In this document: positions 1 through 11,916 of the stretch, in pieces
Layout of the letters: each line of letters begins with the position of its first letter
How positions within the stretch are numbered: the stretch's first letter is position 1
Assembly (NCBI RefSeq): GCF_034702125.1
Contig: NC_085876.1
Location: forward strand, 29,569,079-29,633,078
DNA from: Engraulis encrasicolus
Lineage: Eukaryota > Chordata > Actinopteri > Clupeiformes > Engraulidae
Reading direction: 5' to 3'
Length of the DNA: 64,000 nucleotides
Made by a program: the position numbers and the translations under genes
The notes under the pieces: model-generated
Seen by the model: the letters and a program-made list of their open reading frames with translations, nothing else
Told to the model about the DNA's origin: nothing
Database searches by the model: none

Positions 1-720
1 GACAGGCTAAGCTGAAAGTAGAACGCTTGCTTCTGCTACCCGTCTCTGATAAAGCGAGCTGGAGGAGGAGGAACGGCACTCAGAGTAGTCATACATTTAA
101 CCCTTTTGACACCAGGTGTCCTCTCTCCTAATAGCAAAGTGCATTCAACTATTTATCCATCAGAAATGATGAATTGTTGAGCCATTTTTAATGTGTACAT
201 TTAAAGGCATTTGATGAACATTCATCTGATTTTTCCATAGGCCGTCAAAACATGCGTGGGACCCTCAATTAAATGCCAGTTGTCAGTTAACTGACCATAT
301 GCATGCATCATCCCCCCGTCCCCCCGCTATCTGCGCCCATGCATGCATGGTGTCTGTAGGCCTACAGATCAGTTACACCTTGCTACTGCTTACACTGTGT
401 TTACCCTAGGCTACACTATAAAAGCACAGTAGTCATATAAAATTGTTTATATATAATTATGTACTAGGCCTACATTTCATTATAGCAATGCAAACTAATA
501 ACATTAGCAATATTGCAATGCCTCACCCCGAGCGATGGTCTTATATTTTATCATCAGAGGTCTTATATATAGATACTGAACACTCAACCCACTCTCCCTT
601 CACTGTCAGCCTCTAGCCAGCCAGGCCACTGACAACGCTCCCCCCCTCATCCCCACCACCATATCTGCGACTGAACATTCCACCTGCACTACTACATCTG
701 TGACTGAACTTTCAACCTGC
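1..720. other. AT-rich non-coding stretch, no gene seen
   Basis: I see no exon-like reading frame, tRNA-like box or terminal repeat here. The end of the stretch leads into the CA microsatellite. Confidence 0.4.
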
Positions 721-733
721 ACTAACTCAAAAC

Positions 734-735
734 AT

Positions 736-829
<94 letters not shown>

Positions 830-958
830 GCACACTGCACTTTCTGCACAAAACCCAAACATACACACACTGACACACAACTCATACTCACACACATACA
901 CACACACACATACACAGGTACACACACACAGACGCACACCGCACTTTCTACCTGCACT

Positions 959-1041
<83 letters not shown>

Positions 1042-1084
1042 CGCACACAAAACACATACAAACACACACACACACACACACACA
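734..1084. repeat. Compound (CA)n microsatellite
   Basis: Two long, nearly pure CA tracts (about 734-828 and 961-1034) plus a shorter one near 1065-1084 are separated by interrupted CA-rich sequence. The spacer and the left flank share the words CTGCAC..TTTCTGCAC / CACCGCACTTTCTACCTGCACTAA, so the compound structure probably grew by local duplication of flank plus tract. Long Cys-Val or Thr-His reading frames across it are low-complexity artefacts. Confidence 0.95.
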
Positions 1085-1139
1085 TACTGCTGCTGGTGTA
1101 TTTAATAAAACCTTTTTTAATTATTTATTTTCTTCAAAT

Positions 1140-2500
1140 GCTACTATTGCTATGTCAGAACGCTATAAAGGACTTTTAGAAAAAGCACAACAAAATACCT
1201 CCTCTTTATGTATGTCCTCTACAAGTCTTCTGTTGTCCAGTCTTGCACTTTACAGGTTTTGCCTACTGCTTGCACACAATTTGCAAAATTTGGCTCATAG
1301 AGTCAAAACTCTACACACAAGCCAAAAACTCTCAACACTTGGAGATAAACCCTGCACATATATGCCAACATGAAACTCTGCTATCAAAACCTTAACATTA
1401 CCAGAAAAATTCAACAATCTTTTGTCAAAACCTCACTTTCATGTCAAAAGACACACATTAGCACCAAATGAGAAAAAAAATTAGATCAACGTGAAAACAG
1501 TTGTCTACTTTATACAAAACACAGCAGTCTTTCTTTTTGTACCAGTCTATTCAGACTCACCGAATGTACATCTTCACAAGACCCCAAAATTCAATACTGT
1601 ACATTACACAACTGCACCTTACAGTACAGGACATTAAACTGAAGCAAAATATCTTAAACAGTACATCACTCTCAACACAACAGTGTGTATGTGAGCTTAC
1701 AGGTACTGTATGAACATTTTTTGTGTAGCCTCTTACGTATATTCACACATTTTCAAACATCTTAATATGATATAAATGTGTGGTTGACGTCAACATGCTG
1801 TAATGAAAAACATAGTCTATATACTTTTGTTGTTTGGGTATGAGGTATGAGGTTTGCTTACAGTAAAGTAACGAAGTACAATACATTTCCAGACACAATA
1901 TGCAACTGACATCTACTATTATGTGTATTTCTACAAACTATCATGTTCATACCTAACATGTGATGATGAAGATAAAAGGCTACTCCTGCCATCAGGGTAG
2001 GTTTTACAGAACGTGAGTCAGTCAATGTCACTCCATATTCTACTCTTTAGTACTGTTGTGCTATTTGTTGTTTTGTTTGAGTGTAGGAAGGTGTGAATTT
2101 AGCAAAGTAGCCATCAAAGTAAAACAAATAAATGCAAAATAAAATAAGTGCAATGTAATATAAGGAATGCAACTTTGTAACTGGCAGAATAGTGGTTAAT
2201 TTTGAAAGCATGTGTTTTGTTGTCGGTGCCTAAATCTTGTCATACATCCAGTGTGTTTTGTTTTTCTAGCGGATGTGTTTTCCCAATGATATGATGAGTG
2301 TTCATTTTTTAATGGAGTGTCTTGTGAAGGAAAAAGTGTGCAGTGACCATGAGCAAGTGTGTAGCATAAAGCAAAATGTGTGTTGCTGAATTGCTGCAAC
2401 AGTGTTAAGCAGAACTTTTGTTTAAAGTACGGCACACTGTGTTTAAGTTATGTTACCAACAACTTAACAATATGCTATTTTTGTCTAAGCATCAGCCTAT
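1140..2500. other. Non-coding stretch, nothing recognised
   Basis: AT-rich sequence without convincing exons or inverted ends. Only short open frames occur and none has a recognisable domain. Confidence 0.35.
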
Positions 2501-2504
2501 AGTG

Positions 2505-2735
2505 TTCAAGCAGTAGGCAAATACTGTAAATGTCTGTATGAGCAATGTCTACGTCCATACTGTCTATGTCCATGTATGAGTACTGTCTATGTCTATACTG
2601 TCTATGTCCTTACCTAGATTAGTCTATGTCTGCATGGGAGAGCAAGAAACGCAATTTCAAATTCTTTGTATGACCAGTGCATGTAAAGAAATTGACAATA
2701 AACTTGACTTGACTTGACTTGACTTGACTTGACTT
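2505..2735 (+). mobile_element. Retroposon 3' end with (ACTTG)n tail
   Basis: Repeated 'ctgtctatgtc' words lead into 'ccagtgcatgtaaagaaattgacaataaa' and a terminal (ACTTG)5 tail. The same sequence in the opposite orientation is at 61977-62215, starting with (AAGTC)n. A short pentamer tail after a conserved 3' end is typical of LINE/SINE retroposition. The exact family cannot be named from this window. Confidence 0.6.
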
Positions 2736-2739
2736 ATAT

Positions 2740-3400
2740 TTGTCTTAAAAAGTCTTATATTTGGTGATCCAAAATGTGCAGAAACCCTGTATAAAGATGG
2801 ATTAATGGGAAGCCCCATCTAAATGGTAGGCAACTCAACAGCAACAAACCAATAGTATTGGCCCCTGAGGACTGTAGGCCCACTGGGAAATGTCCTTTAT
2901 GCCAGATTACCAGTCCAGTCGTGACTTGTTCACTTGAAGGGAGTTCAGCCTTAATGCTCATCATGTGCCATCTTGAAATAGTTTGCAGCACCAGACACAT
3001 ACAGCTGTAAAGAAAAGTATGAAAAGCCTTTGAATTCTGAATAAAATTGGGAAAATGTGTTTCATCTTCATCTTCATCCAATTCATAATCACTGCACAAA
3101 ATAACATTTTCATTTTTAACATAATTTTAACTCTGACATAAAAGTATGTGCACCTTGATTTAATAACTGGTTGACCCTCCTGGTTAACTCCTGTTGTTGC
3201 TGCCAAGAGTATTAGTTCACTCTCTGAAATTTGGATTAAGCATGTATATAATTTGGATTAAGCATGTATATATCTTCGTTCTCACTGGAGAACAGACTTC
3301 TCATGATCGTGCCGCTCTCGCAGGAGAGTGGCTGTCCACACAGTGCATTGAAGTGCTTTACAGGGTTTGCAGGGACCTGCACTCAAGAATCTGAGATAGA
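2740..3400. other. Non-coding stretch, nothing recognised
   Basis: Only short open frames without domain features. A small 22-bp direct repeat (tttggattaagcatgtatat) occurs at 3230-3272. Confidence 0.35.
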
Positions 3401-3407
3401 TTAGGTG

Positions 3408-3902
3408 GCGTATTGGGCAAGGTCGCTGGTCGTGTTGCTGAACAGTAATGCACTCAAAATCAGTAATGCATTACTGATTACATGTTACTGTCTTTTCAAA
3501 GTAATCCCTTACACTACAAGATTACTATATTTAAAAGCATTACACTACTTTAGCATTACTCTAGTTACTCTCGCCAAAATATCTTAATATATCATGCAAT
3601 TTACAGTGCAAATCAAGCTCATGAGTCATGGCTATTTCAACTCCCATCCAGGAGGTGTTTCGACAGCATTCAGACTAAAAAGTAGCAGGTTCAGAAATAG
3701 GTTCTTTCTGACCCACCACACTGAAAACCATTAAAATCCAAGTTACAGTAATACAAATTCTAACTTAAATTAGGCTACTTGCATTTGTAACTAGTATATA
3801 TTACAGCTTTCCCCCCTGTAATGCCATACATTACTTAGTAGCATCAAAAAGTAATGGATTAGAGTCATTAATAACTTTTGTAACTAGTTACTCCCTACAC
3901 TG
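3408..3902. mobile_element. hAT-like MITE, 'TTGGGCAAGG...TAACTAGTTACTCCCTACACTG' type
   Basis: The left side starts with a degenerate TTGGGCAAG and the right end reads gtaactagttactccctacactg, the usual arrangement of hAT MITEs with CAGTGTTGGG ends. A second diverged copy lies in the mterf1 intron at about 55043-55375; they share 'ctgattacatgttactgtc' and 'gactaaaaagtagcaggttcag'. Confidence 0.5.
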
Positions 3903-3904
3903 GT

Positions 3905-4730
3905 GCTGAAGTACTGCCACGGGCGAGAAATTTCTATGCAGCAAACGAGCTCAGGAGTATGGGGGGCCACTGAGAGCTTGGGCAGTATCTGCATCCACAG
4001 ATTTGTGCGAACTCTGAGCTGACACCCCTTGGCAGATGATGGTTGGAGAGCAATGGAGCGAGGTGAACTGGAAGGAAGCTAGGGCAAGACACCTGACGAA
4101 TCGATCGGAAAGCAGCGGCAGGGAGGCGAAAGGGGAGGTGTTGGGTGCGAGCACGAAAGTAAATTTCTGATTGGAGACAGGTGAGCGGAGAATAAATGCT
4201 ATATAGTTAATTAAAGGGCGTTCCAAATTCCGGTGCAAAATTCCACCAAATGACGGCAGAGCGGAGAATGAGATGCAGCTGGTTAAATAGGCGTGCCTAT
4301 CTTTTTGTGCTGAATTCATTACGCTTCTCTCGAACTTTCGTTTTTAACAAAACGTGCATTTATTCTAAATGTCATGTTGAAAGCAGCAATCAGCCTCCAC
4401 CAGTAACTCCACCCTAAATGCAAATGCTGTTTCCACATAGTTTAGGAGGAGCCCAGAGAGTGATAGTCCAACTTCTCAGAGATGTAACGCTTCCTATCAA
4501 CTGACCTGTCTTACGTGAAGACTCTCAAATTGTCCCTCACACAGTGTCATCCTCTACCCTGAACTCCTCCATTTCACCAGTGGACCCACTCTACCATCAC
4601 TCTACCCACACATGTGAGTGCAAGAGGACCTCATCCCGCATGGTCTTCAGTTTAAGGATCCCAGGAGGGATGCCAGCTACCATATACAAAACATGGTATA
4701 ACTGCAGACTAGTGGGTTTCAACCTTTTTT
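3905..4730. other. Non-coding stretch, nothing recognised
   Basis: No exon, SINE box or inverted repeat is visible. A 122-codon frame on the - strand at 3951-4319 has no recognisable domain. Confidence 0.3.
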
Positions 4731-4742
4731 GAACAAATCCCC

Positions 4743-5112
4743 CCAGTGTTGCCCAAAAAAATCACATGAAGTCGCTATTGGCTCTCTGAAAAGTCGCTAG
4801 ATGACGTCACAGCGTCACGCACGACACGCTGATCTCTAGAAAACTTGCCTGTACGACTACTGTATCTTAATCATTCAAAAGGGCAGTGCTTGTTACTTTT
4901 TAGAGATCAGAGCTAATCTACAACCCTGCTTGACTATGGGAATCGCTTCTGACTGCGGCACAGAATTACAATTATGTAGGAAAACAATATTTTTTTAAAG
5001 CCGCTAGATTCACCAAAAAGTCACTAATGTCGCCAGATGAGGTTTATTTTCCCCAGAGACGGCCAAAAGTCACTAAATCTAGCAACAAAGTTGCTAAATT
5101 GGCAACACCAAG
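4743..5112. mobile_element. Possible hAT MITE with CAGTGTTGCC ends
   Basis: The left end reads cagtgttgcccaa and the right end ttggcaacacca, which are near-complementary. The inside repeats 'gtcgctag' and 'gtcactaa' words. Neither an 8-bp target duplication nor a clean right terminus is preserved, so the call is tentative. Confidence 0.4.
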
Positions 5113-6690
5113 CTCCCTTGGCCTCATCATAAGCCTCCCAAGGCATATGCAAGGCTCCTGATTGGTCCAGAGAATTTTTAAGGAAGAGGAGAACAGTCAG
5201 TCTTGTAAACGTCCATAGAAATAACGGTGAAGATTCGTAACGCAAATATGGCATCTACTCGCACATTTCCCGCCTTTCTGGTCACAAGAGCCAACTGCCT
5301 GCTGAGCTGCGTTACCATTAAGTGCATTCGAGTAGTCGTCAACGCATGCATGCACATTTAGACAGCAATACACTCTGGATGAAAATGCTGCATGACGGTT
5401 AGACTTCCTGTCAAACTTCAAAATATCGGTTATATTGCGTTGACGAGGTGACATGTCACATGGTGTCAAACTATTGCGGGATGAATGTGACTGCAGTCAG
5501 ATCTTGCACCCTCTGCAGTTGCTTATCCCCTTCAACGCTCGTCTGCAGACCTCCTCCGAGGCCATGCGCCCATGAACTGGTTGGTCAACAACTCATTCAC
5601 GTGTGTATATGGGCCTTGTCTCACACCTCTACACAAGTTTGCGCAGGTCCCCACTTCAGCTCCTCCTCACTGCCTGTCCCCCCACTCCTCACACGTGGTG
5701 TGTTAGTAGAGCAAACTGGTGCGAGCTCATCGTCTCGTTCATATTTGTGGCCGACTTTAAATGCGCTGTATTTAAGAACACCCACATCGTGACAACAAGT
5801 TCTTAATCACGTGCTTCGTCATTGTTGGTCGACAGGAACAAAGTCATATGGGGCTGATACAATCATTTGGCTGCATCGGCGCACGCAAAATGTTGCGCAT
5901 GCTCAGTTGTGAAAAGCCGTTGCTCTCGTGCCGTTATGGAACTACTGCGCCTGCGCTCTGTCCCGTCCTGTACTCAGTTTCCCCATTCATTTTTCCCATT
6001 GACTCTCAGATCTGGTCTCACTAATCGCAAAATAGCACGCCGAAGGCGTCAACAAGATGGCGGCAGAGTGACGTAACTTATACAGGAAGAACTTTGATTG
6101 GTCCCCATTGCGACATCTGCGTCCTTTAATTCTCGTCTTGAAAAAATGGCACGGCCTCTATTGCCATTGCAGTGAACTGCGTTTGCTGCATTCAACGCAG
6201 CTTCAGCCACACTATGAACACCCTCCTTCCCTGGTAGAGCTGTTGTGGTTGTGTCAATTGCAGGACGCGGAGTACTATACCCCAGAGTTTATTCATTCAG
6301 TTCAGTGCATCAGACAACCTACTAGAAATGTTTAGGTGCCCCCTGGTGGTCACTACACTATATAACGACCTGTTGCCTTTTCCAGCAGACAGTTGCATGT
6401 GTAACTAATGGGTAACTTGTAGGCTGCCAGAGAAATTTACAGTAGAAGTAGAAGTACTGCTATGAATGTAATTACAACAATAACAATTTTATATTACATA
6501 TTCGCAAATAATAATACACTATTAGTGTTGTACTTACATCGACAACTGTGGGCTTCTGTCTTGACTCTTGAGCACTTCTACTTTATACATCTGTGTTGGC
6601 TACAGAGGGTAGTAAGACTTAGAGACAGCAGCAAGAGACTGCCACTATTCAAGGAATAACAAGTAGTGCTGCCTGTGGTGTACCTAGAGC
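5113..6690. other. GC-richer non-coding stretch, no gene assigned
   Basis: Several short open frames exist on the + strand between 5448 and 6659, but none has a signal peptide, domain or flanking splice pattern that I can support. Part of 5300-6080 is richer in CpG than its surroundings. Confidence 0.3.
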
Positions 6691-6692
6691 AG

Positions 6693-7867
6693 CAGGGATG
6701 TCAAACTCAGGCCCAGGGGCCAAATTTGGCCCGCAAACGAGGGTCATTTTACTTGGCCTGTGAGATCATTACCTTCGCCAGAAGGTTATGTTTTGACCGC
6801 TGTGTATTTATTTATTTATTTGTGAATATGTTTGTTTGTTTGTTTGTTTGTACTTCGTATAACTCGGTCTGAACTGAGCCGATTTTTATGAAATTTGGTG
6901 GGATGATTGGTCATGACCCAAGGAACAATCGATTAGTTTTTGGGAGTGATTGGGTCAAAGGTCAAAGGTCAAGGTCAAAATGTTTGTTTGTACTTCGTAT
7001 AACTCAGACAGAACTGAGCCGATTTTTATGAAATTTAGTGGGATGATTGGTCATGACCTAAGGAACAGTCGATTAGTTTTTGGGAGTGATTGGGTCAAAG
7101 GTCAAGGTCACGAAAAGGTCAAAAATGTAAATTGAGCCGATTTTTATGAAATTTAGTGGGATGATTGGTCATGACCCAAGGAACAATCGATTTCTTTTTG
7201 GGAGTGATTGGGTCAAAGGTCAAGGTCAAGGTCACGAAAAGGTCAAAAGCGTAAATTGAGCCGATCTTTATGCAATTTACTGGGATGATTGGTCATGACC
7301 CAAGGAACAAACGATTACATTTTGGGAGTGATTGGGTCAAAGTCAAGGTCAAGGTCACTAAAAGGTCAAAAACGTTTTTCTTTGCTAAGCACTATATGCT
7401 AGAACAACGTGTGCATGCGGAATTGAATAAGAGGTCAAGACTGTGCCAAAAATGTAATATTGCGATATTCCGGTCCGATTTCACTGAAACTAACACCAAA
7501 ATTTGGAGAATGTTACGCCCCACACTCTGAAGATGGCCAGAAAAAAATAAGTGGCGTAGGCGAAGGTTTGCGCTCTACCGAGTGCCCATTCTAGCTCTAA
7601 ATGTGTATTAGAGTTGGCCCACATTCACCATAATACAAGTGAGCCCAAACCAGTAACATCTTAAACTCATATACTGCAGTATATAACAGAATGTGTGCAG
7701 GCGCATTTAATGTACCATATGTACCAATGTACGATAGGAATGAATGTTTATGAAGTATTACATGCATGCATTCACAATTTTATTTAAAAAAAATATTGAG
7801 TTCGGCCTACGACTTTGTCCCAGATTTTGATTTTTGACCCACTGCGAATTTGAGTTTGATACCTCTG
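6693..7867. mobile_element. hAT-like element carrying a nested tandem repeat
   Basis: The left end cagggatgtcaaactc and the right end gagtttgatacctctg form 16-bp inverted ends with 13 matches. Internal phrases 'ccaaatttggcccgc' and 'gagttggccca' are typical of non-autonomous hAT copies in fish. No clear 8-bp target duplication is left. A second repeat block (6775-7585) interrupts it. Confidence 0.55.
6775..7585 (+). repeat. Tandem repeat of about 120 bp in an ACCTTCGCC-ended insert
   Basis: Four to five tandem units each contain 'gatttttatgaaattt', 'gggatgattggtcatgac', 'gggagtgattgggtcaaag' and 'aaggtcacgaaaaggtc'. The block starts taccttcgccagaaggttat and ends near tggcgtaggcgaaggttt, so 'accttcgcc' is present in inverted orientation at both ends. 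This suggests a non-autonomous DNA element whose body is a tandem array. It interrupts the surrounding hAT-like sequence, so it is younger. Confidence 0.6.
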
Positions 7868-7869
7868 AC

Positions 7870-9420
7870 CTCTGACTTACTAGAGGTTGAAAGCAGAACT
7901 GTCTCTAAATGAGAACTGCACAAAGAGAAATGGAAGTAGCACTGTGCACCAAAGTAGGTAGGCCAACACACAGCACATGCTGGGGATACACACAATTACT
8001 TTGCTGGAAGACTTGTGTTGACCTACGTTCCTTGTTTTTTTAACAAGCATGTTTGTCTGCTGGATTTTTTTTGCAATGCAAAGGTCCTTCAATGCAAAGG
8101 CCCTTCTGACAGAAGTAAAATCATGATGTGTCCTGACGAGGACAAAAATTGAGACACACCATCATCACCTAGCTAGCCCATACTTAATTCCTTCTTTATC
8201 CTTCACATTCACATCATGCCTTGAGTTTTTGATGGGCAATTTATTTCACTATTTCCTGATGCAGTGAAGCTATTCCTCCTCCTGTCTTTGTCTTTCAGTC
8301 ATCATGAGTGTTTATGTCTTCAATCAGAAAGTAGTTTATTGCAGTGACCTTTATTTGATACTGGTATTGACAGCTCTTCACCTCATCACACACGGGCTTT
8401 CTCATTTATCCTGACCAGTACGGACAAGAGGAAATTCAATTGGAATCCATCATAAAAGGCATGGAAATTCTGTCCACCATCTCTATAGTTTAGTGATAAA
8501 TGTGCTTTTAGGTTTCCTGGAAGAATATAGTTCATTGCCTCACATTCATTTCAGTATCATAAATAGGAATCCAGACTACATGGAATGATTTCCACAGTTC
8601 TTATGGATAAAATGCAGTAGATGGATAAGAAAAATTCTTATCCATCCAAATTTTAATCGTAAGTCTGCACAGTCTTGAAACTATTCTCAGATGCAAACGA
8701 ACATAATTGCTCCCACTGTATGCCAGGTATCAAATGACTTGATTCCAGTATGTGGCTCTGTCAATTGCCAGGTATGTCAAATGACTTAATTCCAGTATAA
8801 CACTATAAACAAAGGCTTCTTCCTCTACACAAAGATTATTTTCAAGAAATAGCGAACAGTAACAAGTGTGGTGTGATTTCTAATTACTCACGTATTCACT
8901 CACTTCTGATCAACATGAAGTAAAATTACCTTATCAATGTCAATATTCAGTCAAAGTTGTACACATGTACATTCAAACATTTCCATTTAACATAAGCAAA
9001 TGAAATCCATGACATGTTTTTCATGTGACTTTCAAAAAAGCTTTGATGATCATTATTTGTCCTGGCCACCTTATGAGTCAAAAGCATTCAGTTGTGTACA
9101 CTGTTTTCACATATTTAGAGAACTTCCACGTATTACACATGAATTTGAACATCAGTTTCTTCTCAATGTGTCTCGGTACTTAGATTTACATTATTAGCAT
9201 TGTTTAGCACAACAACTGGAAGTAAATGGTGCCATTAACACCACATGTGATCACTGGACGGAATTAAGTTTTGTATTTGGTACCATACAGTTCTTCCATT
9301 GCTATATTAAATATGGCTATCCTGTCAAACTAAGCATTGCAAACACATAGAAAATTTGATGTATTATCATATTTTACCTGGGCATAATAAGCAATTTCCC
9401 TGAAATAGGATGAACTGTTC
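7870..9420. other. Non-coding stretch, nothing recognised
   Basis: AT-rich with only short frames. Local direct repeats 'tatgtcaaatgacttaattccagtat' and 'caaatgacttgattccagtat' lie around 8730-8800. Confidence 0.3.
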
Positions 9421-9426
9421 CTTTAA

Positions 9427-10242
9427 AGGTGCACTGTAATATTTTAGTGGTTTATTTCCTAAATTCATGCTGCACATTCCCAAATGTTACCTATTGTTAC
9501 CTGTTAATGTTATAAATGTTTACCATCCCTACATTTGCCACAATAAATTGACAAATTCTAGTATTCGTACATGAAAAGGGGGATCTTCTTCAGTCTGTCA
9601 TTTTGAGTGAGCGGTTAGGGCGTCAGACTTGCATCCCAGAGGTTGCCGGTTCGACTCCCGACCCGCCAGGTTGGTGGGGGGAGTAATCAACCAGTGCTCT
9701 CCCCCATCCTCCTCCATGACTGAGCATGGTACCGTCCCACCGCACTGCTCCCCATGGGGCGCCACTGAGGGCTGCCCCCCTGCACGGGTAAGGCATAAAT
9801 GTAATTTCGTTGTGTGCAGTGTGCAGTGTTCACTTGTGTGCTTCTGAGTGCTGTGTCACAATGACAATGGGAGTTGGAGTTTCCCAATGGGCTTTCACTT
9901 TATTTTCCAGAAATAGACATTTTTAGCTGCAAAACTTACTGTACTTTGGTCATACTAATAAATATTTGGCAGTAGACAGCACAGTTTCAATGAGCTTACA
10001 TTTTAAATTTGAATTTAAACAGTTGAAATTTGCCACACTAAATTCACAAATTCTAGTATTCGTACATGAAAAGGGGGATCTTCTTAGTCTGTCATTTTGA
10101 ATTTCCAGAAATAGATATTTTTAGCTGCAAAACTTATTGTACTTTGGTCATACTAATACATATTTGGCAGTAGACAGCAGTTTCAATGAGCAGCTAGTTG
10201 CAATAGCCTACCTACTCTGGCCACCATCCTACACAGTGCACC
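9427..10242. mobile_element. TTAA-flanked MITE with internal duplication and SINE insertion
   Basis: TTAA occurs at 9423-9426 and 10243-10246, and the ends aggtgcactgt / acagtgcacct are inverted. A diverged relative, in the opposite orientation, lies at 23977-24333. The middle ('tagtattcgtacatgaaa' to 'gtttcaatgag') is present twice: copy 1 (about 9550-10000) is split by a SINE, copy 2 (10029-10190) is not. TTAA target duplication is typical of piggyBac and Kolobok elements; which one is unknown. Confidence 0.65.
9605..9900 (+). mobile_element. tRNA-derived SINE (family A), full copy
   Basis: A tRNA-like head with an A-box-like stretch (agcggttagggcg) and an exact B-box (ggttcgactcc, 9648-9658) is followed by the family body ('gagtaatcaaccagtgctc', 'gagcatggtaccgt', 'acaatgacaatgggagttg'). 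It lies inside the MITE above. Other copies: 10251-10470 (-) and 15306-16142 (+). It is a Pol III retroposon, not a tRNA gene, because it lacks a cloverleaf acceptor stem and is part of a longer unit. Confidence 0.8.
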
Positions 10243-10250
10243 TTAAAAAA

Positions 10251-10470
10251 GAGACCCACTGGGAAATTCCCATTGTCACTGTGACACATCACACCACACC
10301 ACCGAACACATGTGAAATTGCATTTATGCCTCATCCTTTCAAGGGCTCAGCCCATCTAGCCCCAAGGGAGCAGTGTGGTGGAATGCCCTCGGTATACCTC
10401 AGTCATGGAGGAGGACGAGCAAGAGCGGCAGTGTCAGGAACCGAACCGGCAACCCTGCAGCTACAGTACA
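10251..10470 (-). mobile_element. tRNA-derived SINE (family A), reverse copy
   Basis: The reverse complement matches the family body: 'gggaaattcccattgtcac' here corresponds to 'gtgacaatgggagtt' of the 9605 copy. Degenerate B-box on the - strand near 10440 (ccgaaccggcaacc). It directly abuts the TTAA site of the neighbouring MITE. Confidence 0.7.
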
Positions 10471-10768
10471 AGTGTGACGGAGGTCATCTCTGTGCTAGTT
10501 AACCTCCGTTACACTCTCCCCCTTAAACCTCACTCCCATCCCGGGTCAGCTGCACCACTGTGACGGAGGTCATCTTACACCTGTTCACCCCCCTCGGGAT
10601 CGAACGTCCGACCTCGTCAACTACAACGGTCCGGCAATGGGAGACACAGTACGATACCGCTGGGCCAAGAGACTAGTCTCTCGGCCCAACGGCACGAGAC
10701 TGTTTGAGGCTATCGGAGGGAGGTTTACCAACGTTCCACGCCAACTCTGTGCTAGTTAGCCTCCGTTA
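10471..10768. mobile_element. TGTGACGGAGG...CCTCCGTTACA element, one short and one long version
   Basis: A short form (10471-10515) and a longer form (about 10560-10768) both start tgtgacggaggtcatc and end with gctagttaacctccgttaca or gctagttagcctccgttaca. The outer 11 bp are inverted (TGTRACGGAGG/CCTCCGTTACA). The long form holds a - strand B-box-like run (gatcgaacgtccgacc). Ends of TG..CA type also fit a small LTR relic, so the class is open. Confidence 0.5.
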
Positions 10769-11187
10769 CAAAAGTCTGGTTGATGCCTTTGTCTGCTCGC
10801 CCATGATTGTGCTTTTCCATAGTTTGGTAAATCTGGGTGCGTCCTGGAGAAGGCGGATGTTTGATAAGAGACTCCACCAAGTCTGCCAGCTGTAATCAGA
10901 GTTGTTTAATCAAGTGAAGGGTTACGAGGTCAGAGAGCAAATTTACTTTGTGCACAAAATGTGAACAAGGGGCATATTTCCAATTCAGTTCAACCGCCTT
11001 TGTGCAGAGTCTCTGTTATAACCTTACTGCCCCCAAAATTGTAATGACCTGACCAATTCTCAACCTGTGTAATGTCATAGCAATATTGTTGTGATATAGT
11101 TATATAGTCTTTTTAGCAATGCTGGTGGGTCCATCTGCACAGAGGCTATACATACAGAGATTTACATACTGTCAACATACTGTTCAT

Positions 11188-11627
11188 CAGTGGTCTCCAA
11201 ATGGTGGCCCCGGCTTGGCAAACATTTGGCCTGCCATGAGGTTGGAACGGGGTCAGCTCTATGTTCCCACAGCCCATTGGTCCCACGGCCCATTGGTCCC
11301 ACAGCCCAAATGGTCCCAGCTTATTCCTGCTGCTCCATGTTCCCAGTTTTAAGAAATTATTCAAATATAGGCCCTATGCTCTACAACTCCATGTTCACAC
11401 ATTTCCGAATAAACTAAGAGAACCAATAGGCTTAAAAAATAATGTTAAAAATCTTAGTGATGTGGGACCAATGGGCTGTGGGACCAATGGGCTGTGGGAA
11501 CATAGACACGCTCCCGTTGGAACAAATGAAAACATGTATGTGTGCTATCTGTGGGCATATGGGTGGAGGATTTGTTTCGCCCTCTGCCTCAATTTGGTGC
11601 TTGGGGGAAAATGATTGGAGACCACTG
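11188..11627. mobile_element. hAT MITE with 7/8 target duplication and nested palindrome
   Basis: Inverted ends cagtggtctccaaatgg / ttggagaccactg are flanked by ctgttcat (11180-11187) and ctgtacat (11628-11635), an 8-bp duplication with one mismatch. Inside, 11259-11320 and 11462-11507 are inverted copies built from the tandem phrase 'cccacagcccattggt', so a second palindromic unit appears nested. No transposase frame is present. Confidence 0.75.
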
Positions 11628-11916
11628 CTGTACATCATTAATGTAATTTACATCAATCATTTATACATTCATTCTCTGATAGCCTAAACAGGTCATTGCC
11701 TACATGTATTGTAGCAAAATTCTCAATATACAATTGTTTAAAGGGGCTCTATGTAGGATTAAAAGTTGAATTAATCACTGTCCTGAGTCAGACGATGCTA
11801 GTTTGAGTCAATAGTAAGTGAATGATGACTCTGTGGACCACTTTCAGGGTCCGCTGTCAGAGAACCCCACATGTAACTTTTGACAGAGGAACCCGCTACG
11901 AGTGAACACTTCTTGA

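Noticed and set aside
606..1105. Long Cys-Val and Thr-His open frames
   Set aside because: They are translations of the CA/GT microsatellite; no coding evidence.
3951..4319. 122-codon - strand frame
   Set aside because: No domain, signal peptide, splice context or codon pattern; likely chance.
6775..7585. CRISPR-like array
   Set aside because: The units are contiguous with no unique spacers, and the host is a eukaryote.
7807..8092. Short - strand frames
   Set aside because: They cross the right end of a hAT-like element and have no similarity to known proteins that I recognise.
9605..9665. tRNA gene
   Set aside because: The A and B boxes belong to a repeated SINE body; no complete cloverleaf.
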